Shown in pieces: positions 1 through 7,243 of a stretch of DNA of 13,492 nt. Origin of the DNA: an uncultured Prevotellaceae bacterium (GTDB taxonomy: Bacteria > Bacteroidota > Bacteroidia > Bacteroidales > Bacteroidaceae); assembly GCA_937892315.1 (NCBI GenBank), contig CALAVF010000256.1, positions 1-13,492 on the forward strand. Reading direction: 5' to 3'. The position numbers and the translations under genes were made by a program. Each line of letters opens with the position of its first letter. The stretch's first letter is position 1. The notes beneath the pieces are model-generated. The model searched no databases, had not been told where the DNA came from, and was given only the letters and a program-made list of their open reading frames with translations.

Positions 1-3
1 TGA

Positions 4-36
4 ATTTATATAAATCTAACTTGAATTTTATAAAAT
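4..36. repeat. Two tandem 12-bp AT palindromes, 21 bp apart
   Basis: ATTTATATAAAT (4-15) and ATTTTATAAAAT (25-36) are each perfect palindromes. Each sits in the same local context (TGA before, CTAA after), giving an imperfect direct repeat of period 21 bp, or two helical turns. This is what is seen. A pair of sites for a dimeric DNA-binding protein is one reading, but AT-rich palindromes also arise by chance, and the gene to the left of the window is unknown. Confidence 0.5.
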
Positions 37-70
37 CTAAGTTTAGTTTTAAGAGTGTATGCGGCAAAAA

Positions 71-152
71 GGGGTAGGGGGAGGCTCGAAAGGGTGGGGG
101 CGGAGGTGAGGAGAATCGTGGGGGATTGGTGCTTTCGATGGTTGGGTAGGGG
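71..152 (+). other. G-run-rich stretch, possible G-quadruplex
   Basis: The + strand carries runs of three or more G at 71-74, 77-81, 92-94, 96-100, 120-124, 144-146 and 149-152, with few C. The first four runs could form an intrastrand quadruplex with loops of 2, 10 and 1 bases, though the 10-base loop is longer than the usual limit. It lies 40-120 bases upstream of the surA promoter. I see no open reading frame that explains it. Confidence 0.4.
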
Positions 153-161
153 AGATGTTGT

Positions 162-195
162 AGCCAATTTAAGTTAAAACTTTGGCTTTTCTTTT
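162..195 (+). terminator. Possible weak terminator upstream of the surA operon
   Basis: AGCCAA (162-167) pairs with TTGGCT (182-187), with a 14-base loop, followed by a T-rich run to 195. This could end transcription of a gene to the left of the window. The stem is only six pairs and the T-run overlaps the -33 box of the next promoter, so the call is weak. Confidence 0.3.
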
Positions 196-223
196 GTAGA
201 GTGGCGATATAATCGTAACTTTG
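193..223 (+). promoter_or_regulatory. Bacteroidetes-type promoter of the surA-mutL operon
   Basis: TTTG (193-196) is followed after exactly 19 bases by TAACTTTG (216-223), matching the Bacteroidetes primary sigma factor consensus TTTG-N19-TAnnTTTG. Transcription should begin near 230. This puts the in-frame ATG at 231 at the transcript's very 5' end and favours the ATG at 258 as the start of the first gene. No comparable promoter was seen between the five following genes. Confidence 0.8.
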
Positions 224-257
224 CACCCAAATGTGTAATAAAGAAAACGTAGAAACA

Positions 258-1694
258 ATGAAAAAGATAGTATTGGCTGCGGCCTCGCTTTTGGTGGGTA
301 TCTCTGCTTTCGCTCAGGCAGATGACCCTGTCATCATGAAACTGAATGGTAAGAATGTCACTCGCAGTGAGTTTGAATATTCTTTTAATAAAAACAACTC
401 GGACGGCGTTCTGGACAAGAAGACGGTGGAGGAGTATGTGCCACTGTTTGTGGATTTCAAACTGAAGGTGGCAGAGGCTGAAAGTCAGCGGATTGACACG
501 ATTGCTGCCATCAGAAAGGAACTGGATGGCTACAAGGAACAGATGGTGATTCCGACGTTGGTGGATTCTGCTTTCATCGAACGTGAGGCTCGCAAGACAT
601 ACGACAACACGGCTGCCCGTTTTGAGGGGCAGGACTTGCTCACTGCCAGCCACATTCTGGTGCTGCTTCGTCAGGATGCCACTTCGGAACAGGAGGCGGC
701 AGGAAAGGCTCGTATTGACTCTATCTACAATGTCTTGAAAGCGGTTCCGAAAGAACAACTCGCAGATAAGTTTGCGGAGTTGGCAAAGGAGACGAGTGAC
801 GACAAGGGCAGTGCTCAGCGTGGCGGTGCGTTGGGACAGTTTGGCAAGGGGATGATGATTCCCGACTTCGAGAATGCGGCATACGCCCTGCAGGCAGGCG
901 AGATGTCGGCACCGATTAAATCGACGGTGGGTTATCACATTATTTATATGACCGACCGCCATCCGTTTGAACCCTACGAATTCCATCACGACAACATCAT
1001 CAAGTTCTTGGAGCAGCGTGGCATCAAGGAGGCTTCTGCCAATGCGTATGTGGATTCAATCGCTACGCTGCAGGGGAAGACTCGTGCGGAGGTGATTGAC
1101 GAACTGCACCAGCAGATTCTTGCCAACGACGCGGAACAGAAGTATCTCTCGCAGGAATATTATGACGGCACGCTCATGTATGAGGTGACGAAGAAGGATG
1201 TGTGGGACAAGGCTCAGCAGGATGTGGCTGGTCAGGAGGCTTACTTCAACGCTCACAAGAAGGATTATGCATGGGATGCTCCTCGTTTCTGTGGCATCGT
1301 CCTCCATGCGAAGGATGCGGCAACGATAGCAAAGGCAAAGAAGGTGCTGAAGGGTGTGGCTGAGGACGATTATGCCAAGACGGTCACGTCGGCTCTGAAC
1401 AATGACTCGGTGAAGTTGGTGCGTGTGGAGAAGGGCATCTTCAAGCGGGGCGATAATGCCAATGTGGACAAACTGGTTTTCAAGCAGAAGACTGAACTGA
1501 AGCCCATGAAGGATTTCCCTGCCACGGATGTGTTTGGCAAGACGGCAAAGGCTCCAAGGAGTGTGAAGGATGTGCGTGGACAGGTCACGACAGACTATCA
1601 GAACATGATGGAGAAGCAGTGGGTGGATGAACTGAGGAAGAAATTCTCGGTGGAAGTGTATGAGGATGTGGTGAAGACGGTGAATAAGCATTGA
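258..1694 (+). CDS. Periplasmic parvulin-type peptidylprolyl isomerase, SurA-like
   Basis: This is a 478-residue exported foldase that should catalyse cis-trans isomerisation of prolyl bonds and chaperone outer-membrane proteins in the periplasm. Residues 1-20 form a Sec signal peptide (MKK, hydrophobic core, AFA-Q). A parvulin (PpiC) domain spans about 127-235, with the conserved TASHILV start, the RGGALGQFGKG loop near 188-198 and the closing VGYHII near 224-229. The C-terminal half (about 240-478) has a parvulin-like segment (PRFCGIVLHAKD) without the RGG-LG signature, so it is probably a degenerate, non-catalytic repeat. An in-frame ATG at 231 would add nine residues before the signal peptide, but it coincides with the predicted transcription start, so 258 is preferred. 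It is first in the operon and is followed after 19 bases by a second foldase. The family call is firm; the client proteins are inferred. Confidence 0.88.
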   Translation: MKKIVLAAASLLVGISAFAQADDPVIMKLNGKNVTRSEFEYSFNKNNSDGVLDKKTVEEYVPLFVDFKLKVAEAESQRIDTIAAIRKELDGYKEQMVIPTLVDSAFIEREARKTYDNTAARFEGQDLLTASHILVLLRQDATSEQEAAGKARIDSIYNVLKAVPKEQLADKFAELAKETSDDKGSAQRGGALGQFGKGMMIPDFENAAYALQAGEMSAPIKSTVGYHIIYMTDRHPFEPYEFHHDNIIKFLEQRGIKEASANAYVDSIATLQGKTRAEVIDELHQQILANDAEQKYLSQEYYDGTLMYEVTKKDVWDKAQQDVAGQEAYFNAHKKDYAWDAPRFCGIVLHAKDAATIAKAKKVLKGVAEDDYAKTVTSALNNDSVKLVRVEKGIFKRGDNANVDKLVFKQKTELKPMKDFPATDVFGKTAKAPRSVKDVRGQVTTDYQNMMEKQWVDELRKKFSVEVYEDVVKTVNKH

Positions 1695-1713
1695 AAAATT
1701 GATAATAAGCGAT

Positions 1714-3063
1714 ATGGAAATTCGTCAAATCATTTTAGGGCTCTTTTCGGCGGTGTCGCTCTGCGTGTCGGCTCAAAGTAATGACAATGTGATTGATGAG
1801 GTGATTTGGGTGGTTGGCGACGAGGCGATTCTGAAGTCGGATGTGGAAGCCGTCCGCATGGATGCTTTGCAGCAGGGCCAGCGTTGGGATGGCGACCCTT
1901 ATTGTGTCATTCCGGAGCAACTTGCTGTGCAGAAGTTGTTTCTGAACCAGGCGGTCATCGACTCGGTGGAGGTGGCTGATGCCGACGTGTTTCAGGAGGT
2001 GGACCGACGCATCAATGCGATGGTGATGAACTTCGGCTCGAAGGAGAAAATGGAGGAGTATCTGGGCAAGACGACTACGCAGATTCGTGAACAGTGGTTT
2101 GACTTGGTGAAAGAAAATGAAATTATGGAGCAGGTGAAGCGTGACCTGGTGAAGAACATCAAGGTGACGCCTGCTCAGGTTCGCCGCTACTTCAAGGAGC
2201 AGCCCGAGGACAGCATCCCGTTTGTTCCGACGAAAGTGGAGTGCCAAATCATCACCCGTGAGCCGGTCATTCCTCAGACGGAGATTGATCGTGTGAAGAA
2301 CGAATTGCTGAATTACACGGAACGTGTGAATAATGGTTCTGCCCAGTTCTCGACGCTTGCCCTGATGTACTCGGAGGATAAGGAGTCTGCCAAGAATGGT
2401 GGCGAACTGGGTTTTGCCTACCGCAGTTCGTATGTGCCAGAATTTGCCAATGTGGCATTCAACCTGACAGATCCGAAGGCAGTGTCGAAAATCGTTGAGA
2501 CGGAATTTGGTTTCCACATTCTCCAACTGATAGAGAAGCGTGGTGACATGGTGAACTGTCGCCACATCCTGCTGAAGCCTCGTGTGTCGATGGAGGCTTT
2601 GCAGCAGTGTATCAACGATTTGGATTCTATGCAGATGGAAATAAGCAAGGGGCTTTACACTTTTGACGAGTTGGCGCTTGTTTCGGCAGACAAAGACACG
2701 AGAAACAACTATGGCTTGATGTTCAATCAGGAGGATGCCTCATCAAAGTTCGAGATGAAAGACCTCCCCTCGGAGGTGGCTCGTGCTGTGGCAGGCTTGC
2801 AGGTGGGCGAAATCTCAAAGCCGTTCATCATGATCAATACGAAAGGCAAGGAAGTGGTGGCAATGGTGAAACTGAAGAGCCGCGTGAATGGTCATCGAGC
2901 AACGATGACGGACGACTACCAGGACTTGCAGGATGTGCTGGTGGAAAAGTTGAGGGAGGAAAAGATTGAGAACTGGATTCGGGAGAAACAGAAGACAACG
3001 TATGTCCGCATCAACGAGGACTGGAAGAACTGCGAATTCCAATACCCTGGCTGGATTAAGTAG
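1714..3063 (+). CDS. SurA-like periplasmic chaperone/peptidylprolyl isomerase with two parvulin domains
   Basis: This 449-residue protein has SurA architecture. It has a signal peptide (1-20, CVSA-Q), then a SurA N-terminal chaperone region starting at DEVIWVVGDEAILKSDVE (28-45), which matches the typical SurA opening. Two parvulin-type segments follow, at about 176-275 (AKNGGELGF-YRSSYVPEFANVAF, closing FGFHILQL) and about 281-390 (CRHILLKP opening). The second lacks the GG-LG signature and may be inactive. The C-terminal helix (about 400-427) probably packs on the chaperone domain, as in SurA. An in-frame TTG at 1699 would extend the N-terminus by five residues; ATG 1714 gives a normal signal peptide. 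It lies 19 bases after the first foldase and 20 before the LPS-transport gene. Both processes serve outer-membrane assembly. This is the better SurA candidate of the two, but I give no symbol because orthology was not tested. Confidence 0.88.
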   Translation: MEIRQIILGLFSAVSLCVSAQSNDNVIDEVIWVVGDEAILKSDVEAVRMDALQQGQRWDGDPYCVIPEQLAVQKLFLNQAVIDSVEVADADVFQEVDRRINAMVMNFGSKEKMEEYLGKTTTQIREQWFDLVKENEIMEQVKRDLVKNIKVTPAQVRRYFKEQPEDSIPFVPTKVECQIITREPVIPQTEIDRVKNELLNYTERVNNGSAQFSTLALMYSEDKESAKNGGELGFAYRSSYVPEFANVAFNLTDPKAVSKIVETEFGFHILQLIEKRGDMVNCRHILLKPRVSMEALQQCINDLDSMQMEISKGLYTFDELALVSADKDTRNNYGLMFNQEDASSKFEMKDLPSEVARAVAGLQVGEISKPFIMINTKGKEVVAMVKLKSRVNGHRATMTDDYQDLQDVLVEKLREEKIENWIREKQKTTYVRINEDWKNCEFQYPGWIK

Positions 3064-3083
3064 CAAAAAGGACAAGGCGAAAC

Positions 3084-4727
3084 ATGACGAGGAAAAATAA
3101 CATACGACAAAGACTATTGATAGGCACTCTGTGTCTATCTGTCTTTTGTGTGCTTTTTGCCTCGGTGCCAGACAATCAGCCACGGAAAAAATCGAGCGAA
3201 GAGGTGAAGTTGATTCACAGCGATGTCCTCTACAAGACTCCGATGGATGTGAGGGCTGATGTGCTGGTGGGGCATGTGAAACTATATCATGACGGAATGT
3301 ATCTCGATTGCGACAGTGCCCGATTCTACAAGGATGACAATACGTTTAATGCCTACGGTCATGTGAAGATGGTGCAGGGCGACACGTTGACGCTGACGAG
3401 TGACACATTATTATATAATGGCCCCATGATGCAGGCTCATGCTCAGGGAAACGCCGTGCTCATCCATCGAAAAACGAAGTTGGTGACTTCGGTGATTGAC
3501 TATGACCGTCTGGAGGGAGTCGGCTTCTATCCTCAGCATGGCGTCTTGTATGACGGGGACAATGTGCTTAATTCGGATTACGGGCAATATACCCCGTCGT
3601 TGAGCGAGGCTATCTTCAAGGATAATGTGGTGCTTGACAACCCGAATTTTAATCTGAAAACGAACGAGTTGTATTATTACTCCGACACGGAGGTTGCCAA
3701 AATCGTTTCAGAGACAAACATCATTTCATCGGACAGTACGTTCATTTATGCAACACGTGGTGACTATAACACGAAGAATGGACAAGCCTGCCTGATGGAC
3801 CGTTCGCATGTGTATAAGGATATGCGTGATATTGTGGGGGACAGCCTCTATAGCGACGATGCGACGGGTGTCAGCGAGGCTTTCGGCAATGTAGTTCTGA
3901 CGGATGTGGAGAACAAGTGTATGCTGACGGGTGGTTATTGCCGCTATGAAGACGAGACAGGCTTGGCAGTCGCTACAGACAGCGCGGTCTGCTATGAGTT
4001 TTCGGGAGTGGATACGCTGTATGTGCATGGCGACACGCTCAAGATGATTACTTATAATCAGAGGACGGATTCGGTGTATCGGGACTTGTTTGCCTATCAT
4101 AAGGTTCGTATGTTCAGAAATGATTTCCAGGGAGTTTGCGATTCGCTGGTGTCTCACGAACTGGATTCTTGTACGTATATGTATGGTCAGCCTATCTTGT
4201 GGAACGAGGGGCAACAGGTGTTTGGTGAGGAAATCCGGATCTACAACAATGACAGTACCGTGGATTGGATACATATTATCAATCAGGCAATGACCATAGA
4301 GCAATTGGATTCCATTTCGTATAATCAGGTGTCGGCAAAGGAAATGTTCAGTTATTTTGTGAATGGCGAAATAGAGCATAACAATGCCAAGGGAAATGTG
4401 TATGTCTGCTACTACATGGAAGAGAGTGACGGAAATCGGATTGGCATGAATTATACGGAAACACCGGAGATGAACCTGTACATGGTGAATAAAAAAGTGG
4501 ATAAAATATGGATGTCCACCCCCTCGGGCACGATGTATCCTCCTTTTGCCATTCCCGAAGACAAACGCTACTTGACAGGCTTTGCGTGGTTTGATTATAT
4601 ACGCCCCAAAGACAAGGATGATATCTTTGAATGGCGTGGAAAATCGAAGGAACAGCAACTGCAGAAGACAGAACCCAAGGCTGTTCCCAAACAACATTTG
4701 GATGATTTGCAAACGATAAAAGAATAG
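3084..4727 (+). CDS. OstA-like / LptA-family LPS transport protein
   Basis: This 547-residue protein is probably periplasmic or attached to the envelope. It belongs to the OstA-like family common in Bacteroidetes, whose beta-jellyroll fold carries LPS across the periplasm in LptA and the N-terminal part of LptD. A hydrophobic segment at about 10-27 is a signal peptide or membrane anchor. From about 40 the sequence has the alternating beta-strand pattern of the family: YLDCDSARFYKDDNTFNAYGHV, then GDTLTLTSDTLLYNG, with further similar blocks around residues 245-330 (GDSLYSDDATGVSEAFGNVVL and DTLYVHGDTLKM). The C-terminus is charged and low in complexity. It is far longer than E. coli LptA (about 185 residues), which suggests several stacked jellyroll repeats. 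Its place directly after two SurA-type foldases supports an outer-membrane biogenesis role. The family is fairly certain; the exact step in LPS transport is inferred. Confidence 0.82.
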   Translation: MTRKNNIRQRLLIGTLCLSVFCVLFASVPDNQPRKKSSEEVKLIHSDVLYKTPMDVRADVLVGHVKLYHDGMYLDCDSARFYKDDNTFNAYGHVKMVQGDTLTLTSDTLLYNGPMMQAHAQGNAVLIHRKTKLVTSVIDYDRLEGVGFYPQHGVLYDGDNVLNSDYGQYTPSLSEAIFKDNVVLDNPNFNLKTNELYYYSDTEVAKIVSETNIISSDSTFIYATRGDYNTKNGQACLMDRSHVYKDMRDIVGDSLYSDDATGVSEAFGNVVLTDVENKCMLTGGYCRYEDETGLAVATDSAVCYEFSGVDTLYVHGDTLKMITYNQRTDSVYRDLFAYHKVRMFRNDFQGVCDSLVSHELDSCTYMYGQPILWNEGQQVFGEEIRIYNNDSTVDWIHIINQAMTIEQLDSISYNQVSAKEMFSYFVNGEIEHNNAKGNVYVCYYMEESDGNRIGMNYTETPEMNLYMVNKKVDKIWMSTPSGTMYPPFAIPEDKRYLTGFAWFDYIRPKDKDDIFEWRGKSKEQQLQKTEPKAVPKQHLDDLQTIKE

Positions 4728-4730
4728 AGT

Positions 4731-5033
4731 ATGGGCATGTTCTCGGTCAGGAAACCTCGTGGTTTTCAGCACAATTACATTTATTATGACCCTCGCAAGG
4801 AGAAACTGAAGGAGATTGATGAGAGGGCAAAACGTGAACTGGGCTTGTTGCCTCCAAAGGAGTTTTCGCCAGAAGATATACGCGGGAAGTTCGTGCAGGC
4901 AACAACGCATCTGAAACGTCGTAAGGAAAGTGGCAAGAAACCATTGTCATACGCGGTGCTTATCACCGCTATAGTGTTGCTGCTGCTATTGATGCACTAT
5001 TTATATACGGGAAATCTGTTTTTGTTTCACTAA
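4731..5033 (+). CDS. Unrecognised 100-residue protein with one C-terminal membrane helix
   Basis: I do not recognise this protein. Residues 1-70 are strongly charged (KEKLKEIDERAKRELG, then KRRKESGKK), and residues 73-90 (YAVLITAIVLLLLLMHYL) form one hydrophobic helix followed by only about 10 residues. This is tail-anchored topology, probably with the basic N-terminus in the cytoplasm. The start is three bases after the stop of the OstA-like gene, which suggests coupled translation; a second ATG two codons later (4737) is also possible. It ends 14 bases before mutL. Tight packing in the operon and sensible protein composition argue that it is real. A role with LPS transport or membrane assembly is only guilt by association. 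Confidence 0.75.
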   Translation: MGMFSVRKPRGFQHNYIYYDPRKEKLKEIDERAKRELGLLPPKEFSPEDIRGKFVQATTHLKRRKESGKKPLSYAVLITAIVLLLLLMHYLYTGNLFLFH

Positions 5034-5035
5034 AT

Positions 5036-5050
5036 AGGAAATATACATTG
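5036..5050 (+). promoter_or_regulatory. Ribosome binding site and TTG start of mutL
   Basis: AGGAA (5036-5040) lies seven bases before TTG 5048-5050. Shine-Dalgarno sequences are generally weak in Bacteroidetes, so its presence supports the TTG as the real start. The site overlaps the end of the preceding gene's region, whose stop is at 5031-5033. Confidence 0.6.
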
Positions 5051-6958
5051 GACGATATTATACATCTTCTGCCCGATTCTGTTGCCAATCAAATTGCTGC
5101 AGGCGAGGTTGTTCAGCGTCCATCTTCTATCATCAAGGAGATGGTCGAAAACTCTATTGATGCAGGTGCTCAGAATGTTCAGGTGTTGGTGACGGACGGT
5201 GGAAAGACGGTGGTGCAGGTGATTGATGACGGCAAAGGCATGTCGGAAACGGATGCACGATTGTCTTTTGAGCGTCATGCAACCTCAAAGATACAGAAGG
5301 CGGCTGACCTTTTTAACCTGACAACCATGGGGTTCCGTGGCGAAGCATTGGCAAGTATCGCCGCTGTCGCCCAGGTGGAAATGAAAACTCGGCGCCCAGA
5401 GGATGAACTTGGGACTTTTATCCAAATCTCAGGTTCGAAAATTGAGAGGCAGGAACCTGTGGTGTGTCCTGCTGGTAGCAACTTTGCTGTAAAGAATTTG
5501 TTCTTCAATGTGCCGGCTCGACGAAAGTTCTTGAAATCAAATCAAACCGAACTCTCGAATGTTGTGGCGGACTTCCAACGCATTGTGCTTGTGAACCCAG
5601 ATGTGTCTTTCACATTATATAATAATAATGTAGAGATGTATAAACTGCCTAAGGCGTCGGTGAGGCAGAGAATTGTTGATGTCTTTGGAAAGAAAATCAA
5701 TGCGGATTTGCTGCCTGTTGAGGTGGAAACTTCATTGGTCTCAATCTCTGGATATGTAGGTAAACCTGAATCGTCGAAAAAGAAGGGCTCTCATCAGTTC
5801 TTTTTTGTCAATGGGAGATATATGCGTCATCCTTATTTCCATAGTGCGGTGATGAAAGCCTACGAAAACTTGATACCAGCAGGTGAGCATGTGTCGTATT
5901 TTCTGTATTTCTCGGTGGACACTTCGACTATCGATGTCAATGTTCACCCAACGAAGACTGAAATTAAGTTTGACAATGAACAGCCGATATGGCAGGTGCT
6001 TTCTGCAGCGGTGAAGGAAACAATCGGCCAATTCTGCAATGTCCCAATGATAGACTTTGACGTGGAGGGACGGCCGGATATTCCCGTGATGGGGACGACG
6101 ATGTCGATACCGCATCAGCCCAGGCCTGTGGAATCAACTTATAATCCGTTTAAGAGTGGTGCGGGGACTGGATATTCTCGCTCTGCGGGCTGGGAAAAAC
6201 TTTATGAAAAGTACGCCGCTTCTTCGACGAAAGATGATGAAGGTTTGTTGCACTCAGATGAATCTCAATTGTATCCTGTAGATTTCTCTGAAGGTAGTGT
6301 GCTGGGACAGGATGTGCTTCCGGAAGATTCGAATCTTCAAAGTTCTATCTGGAATGCAACTGTAAAGGGAGAGGAATCGACGACGTTTGTTTTTGATTCT
6401 TCTGTTCCCAAGTTTCAATATAAAGGGCGGTATATTGTGCTGCCATGTTCTAAGGGATTGATGGTTGTGAATCAGCATCGAGCACATGTGCGTGTGCTGT
6501 TTGAACAGAATATGCAGTGCATAAACTCTACGAATCGTCCTTCTCAGAAAGAACTTTTCCCCAGCATCATACAGTTCGATAGGGAAGAAATGGTTGTAAT
6601 GGAGGACTTGATGGATGATATCTTGAGTCTGGGATTTGAATTGTCAAATCTGGGAGGTGGGGCTTATTCTGTCAACGGAGTTCCTGCCGGGATTGAAGGA
6701 ATCGATGTGGATAAGTTATTGCACGAGATGCTTGCTTCGGCAAAAGACAGAACAAACAATATTCGAGTTGAGGCCCAAGAAGCACTGGCTCTTACAATGG
6801 CAGAGAATTCGGCAATTGTCTATGGGCAGGTGTTGACAGTTGTGGAAATGGAGCGTTTATTGCAAGATTTGTTTGCAACAAAAGCCTCTGCACGGACTCC
6901 TGAAGGGAAAATGATTTATACAATTATTGAAGATAAGCAGATAAATGACCTTTTTTGA
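5048..6958 (+). CDS. mutL: DNA mismatch repair protein MutL
   Basis: MutL is the ATPase that links mismatch recognition by MutS to strand incision and removal. The 636-residue protein has all GHKL ATPase motifs: EMVENSIDAGA (31-41, catalytic Glu31 and Asn35), DDGKGM (60-65), FERHATSK (74-81) and GFRGEALASI (95-104). A variable linker (about 340-450) leads to the C-terminal dimerisation domain. Translation appears to start at TTG 5048: no in-frame ATG lies upstream, the next Met is residue 32 inside motif I, and the N-terminus DDIIHLLPDSVANQIAAGEV aligns with known MutL starts. AGGAA at 5036-5040 is an unusually clear Shine-Dalgarno sequence for this phylum. In the C-terminal domain the usual DQHAxxExxxxE endonuclease motif reads NQHRAHVRVLFE (475-486), and later conserved positions also differ, so nuclease activity is doubtful. 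It is last in the operon. Confidence 0.95.
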   Translation: MDDIIHLLPDSVANQIAAGEVVQRPSSIIKEMVENSIDAGAQNVQVLVTDGGKTVVQVIDDGKGMSETDARLSFERHATSKIQKAADLFNLTTMGFRGEALASIAAVAQVEMKTRRPEDELGTFIQISGSKIERQEPVVCPAGSNFAVKNLFFNVPARRKFLKSNQTELSNVVADFQRIVLVNPDVSFTLYNNNVEMYKLPKASVRQRIVDVFGKKINADLLPVEVETSLVSISGYVGKPESSKKKGSHQFFFVNGRYMRHPYFHSAVMKAYENLIPAGEHVSYFLYFSVDTSTIDVNVHPTKTEIKFDNEQPIWQVLSAAVKETIGQFCNVPMIDFDVEGRPDIPVMGTTMSIPHQPRPVESTYNPFKSGAGTGYSRSAGWEKLYEKYAASSTKDDEGLLHSDESQLYPVDFSEGSVLGQDVLPEDSNLQSSIWNATVKGEESTTFVFDSSVPKFQYKGRYIVLPCSKGLMVVNQHRAHVRVLFEQNMQCINSTNRPSQKELFPSIIQFDREEMVVMEDLMDDILSLGFELSNLGGGAYSVNGVPAGIEGIDVDKLLHEMLASAKDRTNNIRVEAQEALALTMAENSAIVYGQVLTVVEMERLLQDLFATKASARTPEGKMIYTIIEDKQINDLF

Positions 6959-7001
6959 TGTCAAATGTTCTTTGATATAGATGTTTTTCGGCATAAAGTG
7001 T

Positions 7002-7031
7002 AAAAAAAACGGACGAAATAGGTTTTTTTTT
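7002..7031. terminator. Possible terminator after the surA-mutL operon
   Basis: A run of eight A plus C (7002-7010) can pair with GTTTTTTTT (7022-7030), leaving an 11-base loop. The stem is almost all A-T, so it would be weak, but its symmetric A-tract/T-tract form could act in either direction. A second candidate is the eight-pair stem (one G-T) at 6958-6978 around TCAAA-TGTTC-TTTGA, with five T at 6984-6988. Neither is strong. Confidence 0.3.
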
Positions 7032-7084
7032 GTTTTTTTGACATTTTTTTTGATTTTTGTTGTGTGTGAATAAACTAAAATTCT

Positions 7085-7092
7085 TACCTTTG
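7085..7092 (+). promoter_or_regulatory. Promoter -7 box of the ompA-family gene
   Basis: TACCTTTG (7085-7092) matches the Bacteroidetes -7 element TAnnTTTG. The -33 box is poor: TTG at 7060-7062 lies 22 bases away and TTTG at 7056-7059 lies 25 away, instead of 19-20. A T-rich tract (7022-7058) precedes it and may help as an UP-like element. Transcription would begin near 7099, giving a leader of about 145 bases before the ATG. Confidence 0.6.
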
Positions 7093-7098
7093 TGCCGA

Positions 7099-7243
7099 GT
7101 TTAGTGAGAAAAGTGCTTTTTTAGGGGCGTTTTTTCAAGAATGCTCTTGATATAAAGGATGTTTTTGGCTATCTCCAGATACTATGTTTAGTATTTAGTA
7201 AAGAAGAAAAATATTAATTATTGTTTTATTAAAAATTGTATTT
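7099..7243 (+). promoter_or_regulatory. Long 5' leader of the ompA-family mRNA with two small hairpins
   Basis: The leader holds two perfect six-pair hairpins with four-base loops: TCAAGA-ATGC-TCTTGA (7135-7150) and ATACTA-TGTT-TAGTAT (7179-7194). The last 45 bases are very AT-rich with no Shine-Dalgarno, which is the usual context for strong initiation in Bacteroidetes. Long structured leaders stabilise abundant porin mRNAs in other bacteria; that role here is inferred. Confidence 0.4.

Noticed and set aside
1699..1713. TTG start for the second foldase, five codons upstream of the ATG
   Set aside because: It adds residues before a normal signal peptide and has no better ribosome-binding context than ATG 1714.
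3752..3764. CACGTG core (ACACGTGGTG) inside the OstA-like gene as a parS site
   Set aside because: Only the central six bases fit; the outer arms do not match TGTT...AACA.
3726..4910. 394-codon open frame on the - strand opposite the OstA-like gene and the small membrane protein
   Set aside because: It is rich in Ile, His and Arg with no recognisable motif, covers parts of two well-supported genes and has no promoter or start context of its own. It is a shadow of + strand codon use.
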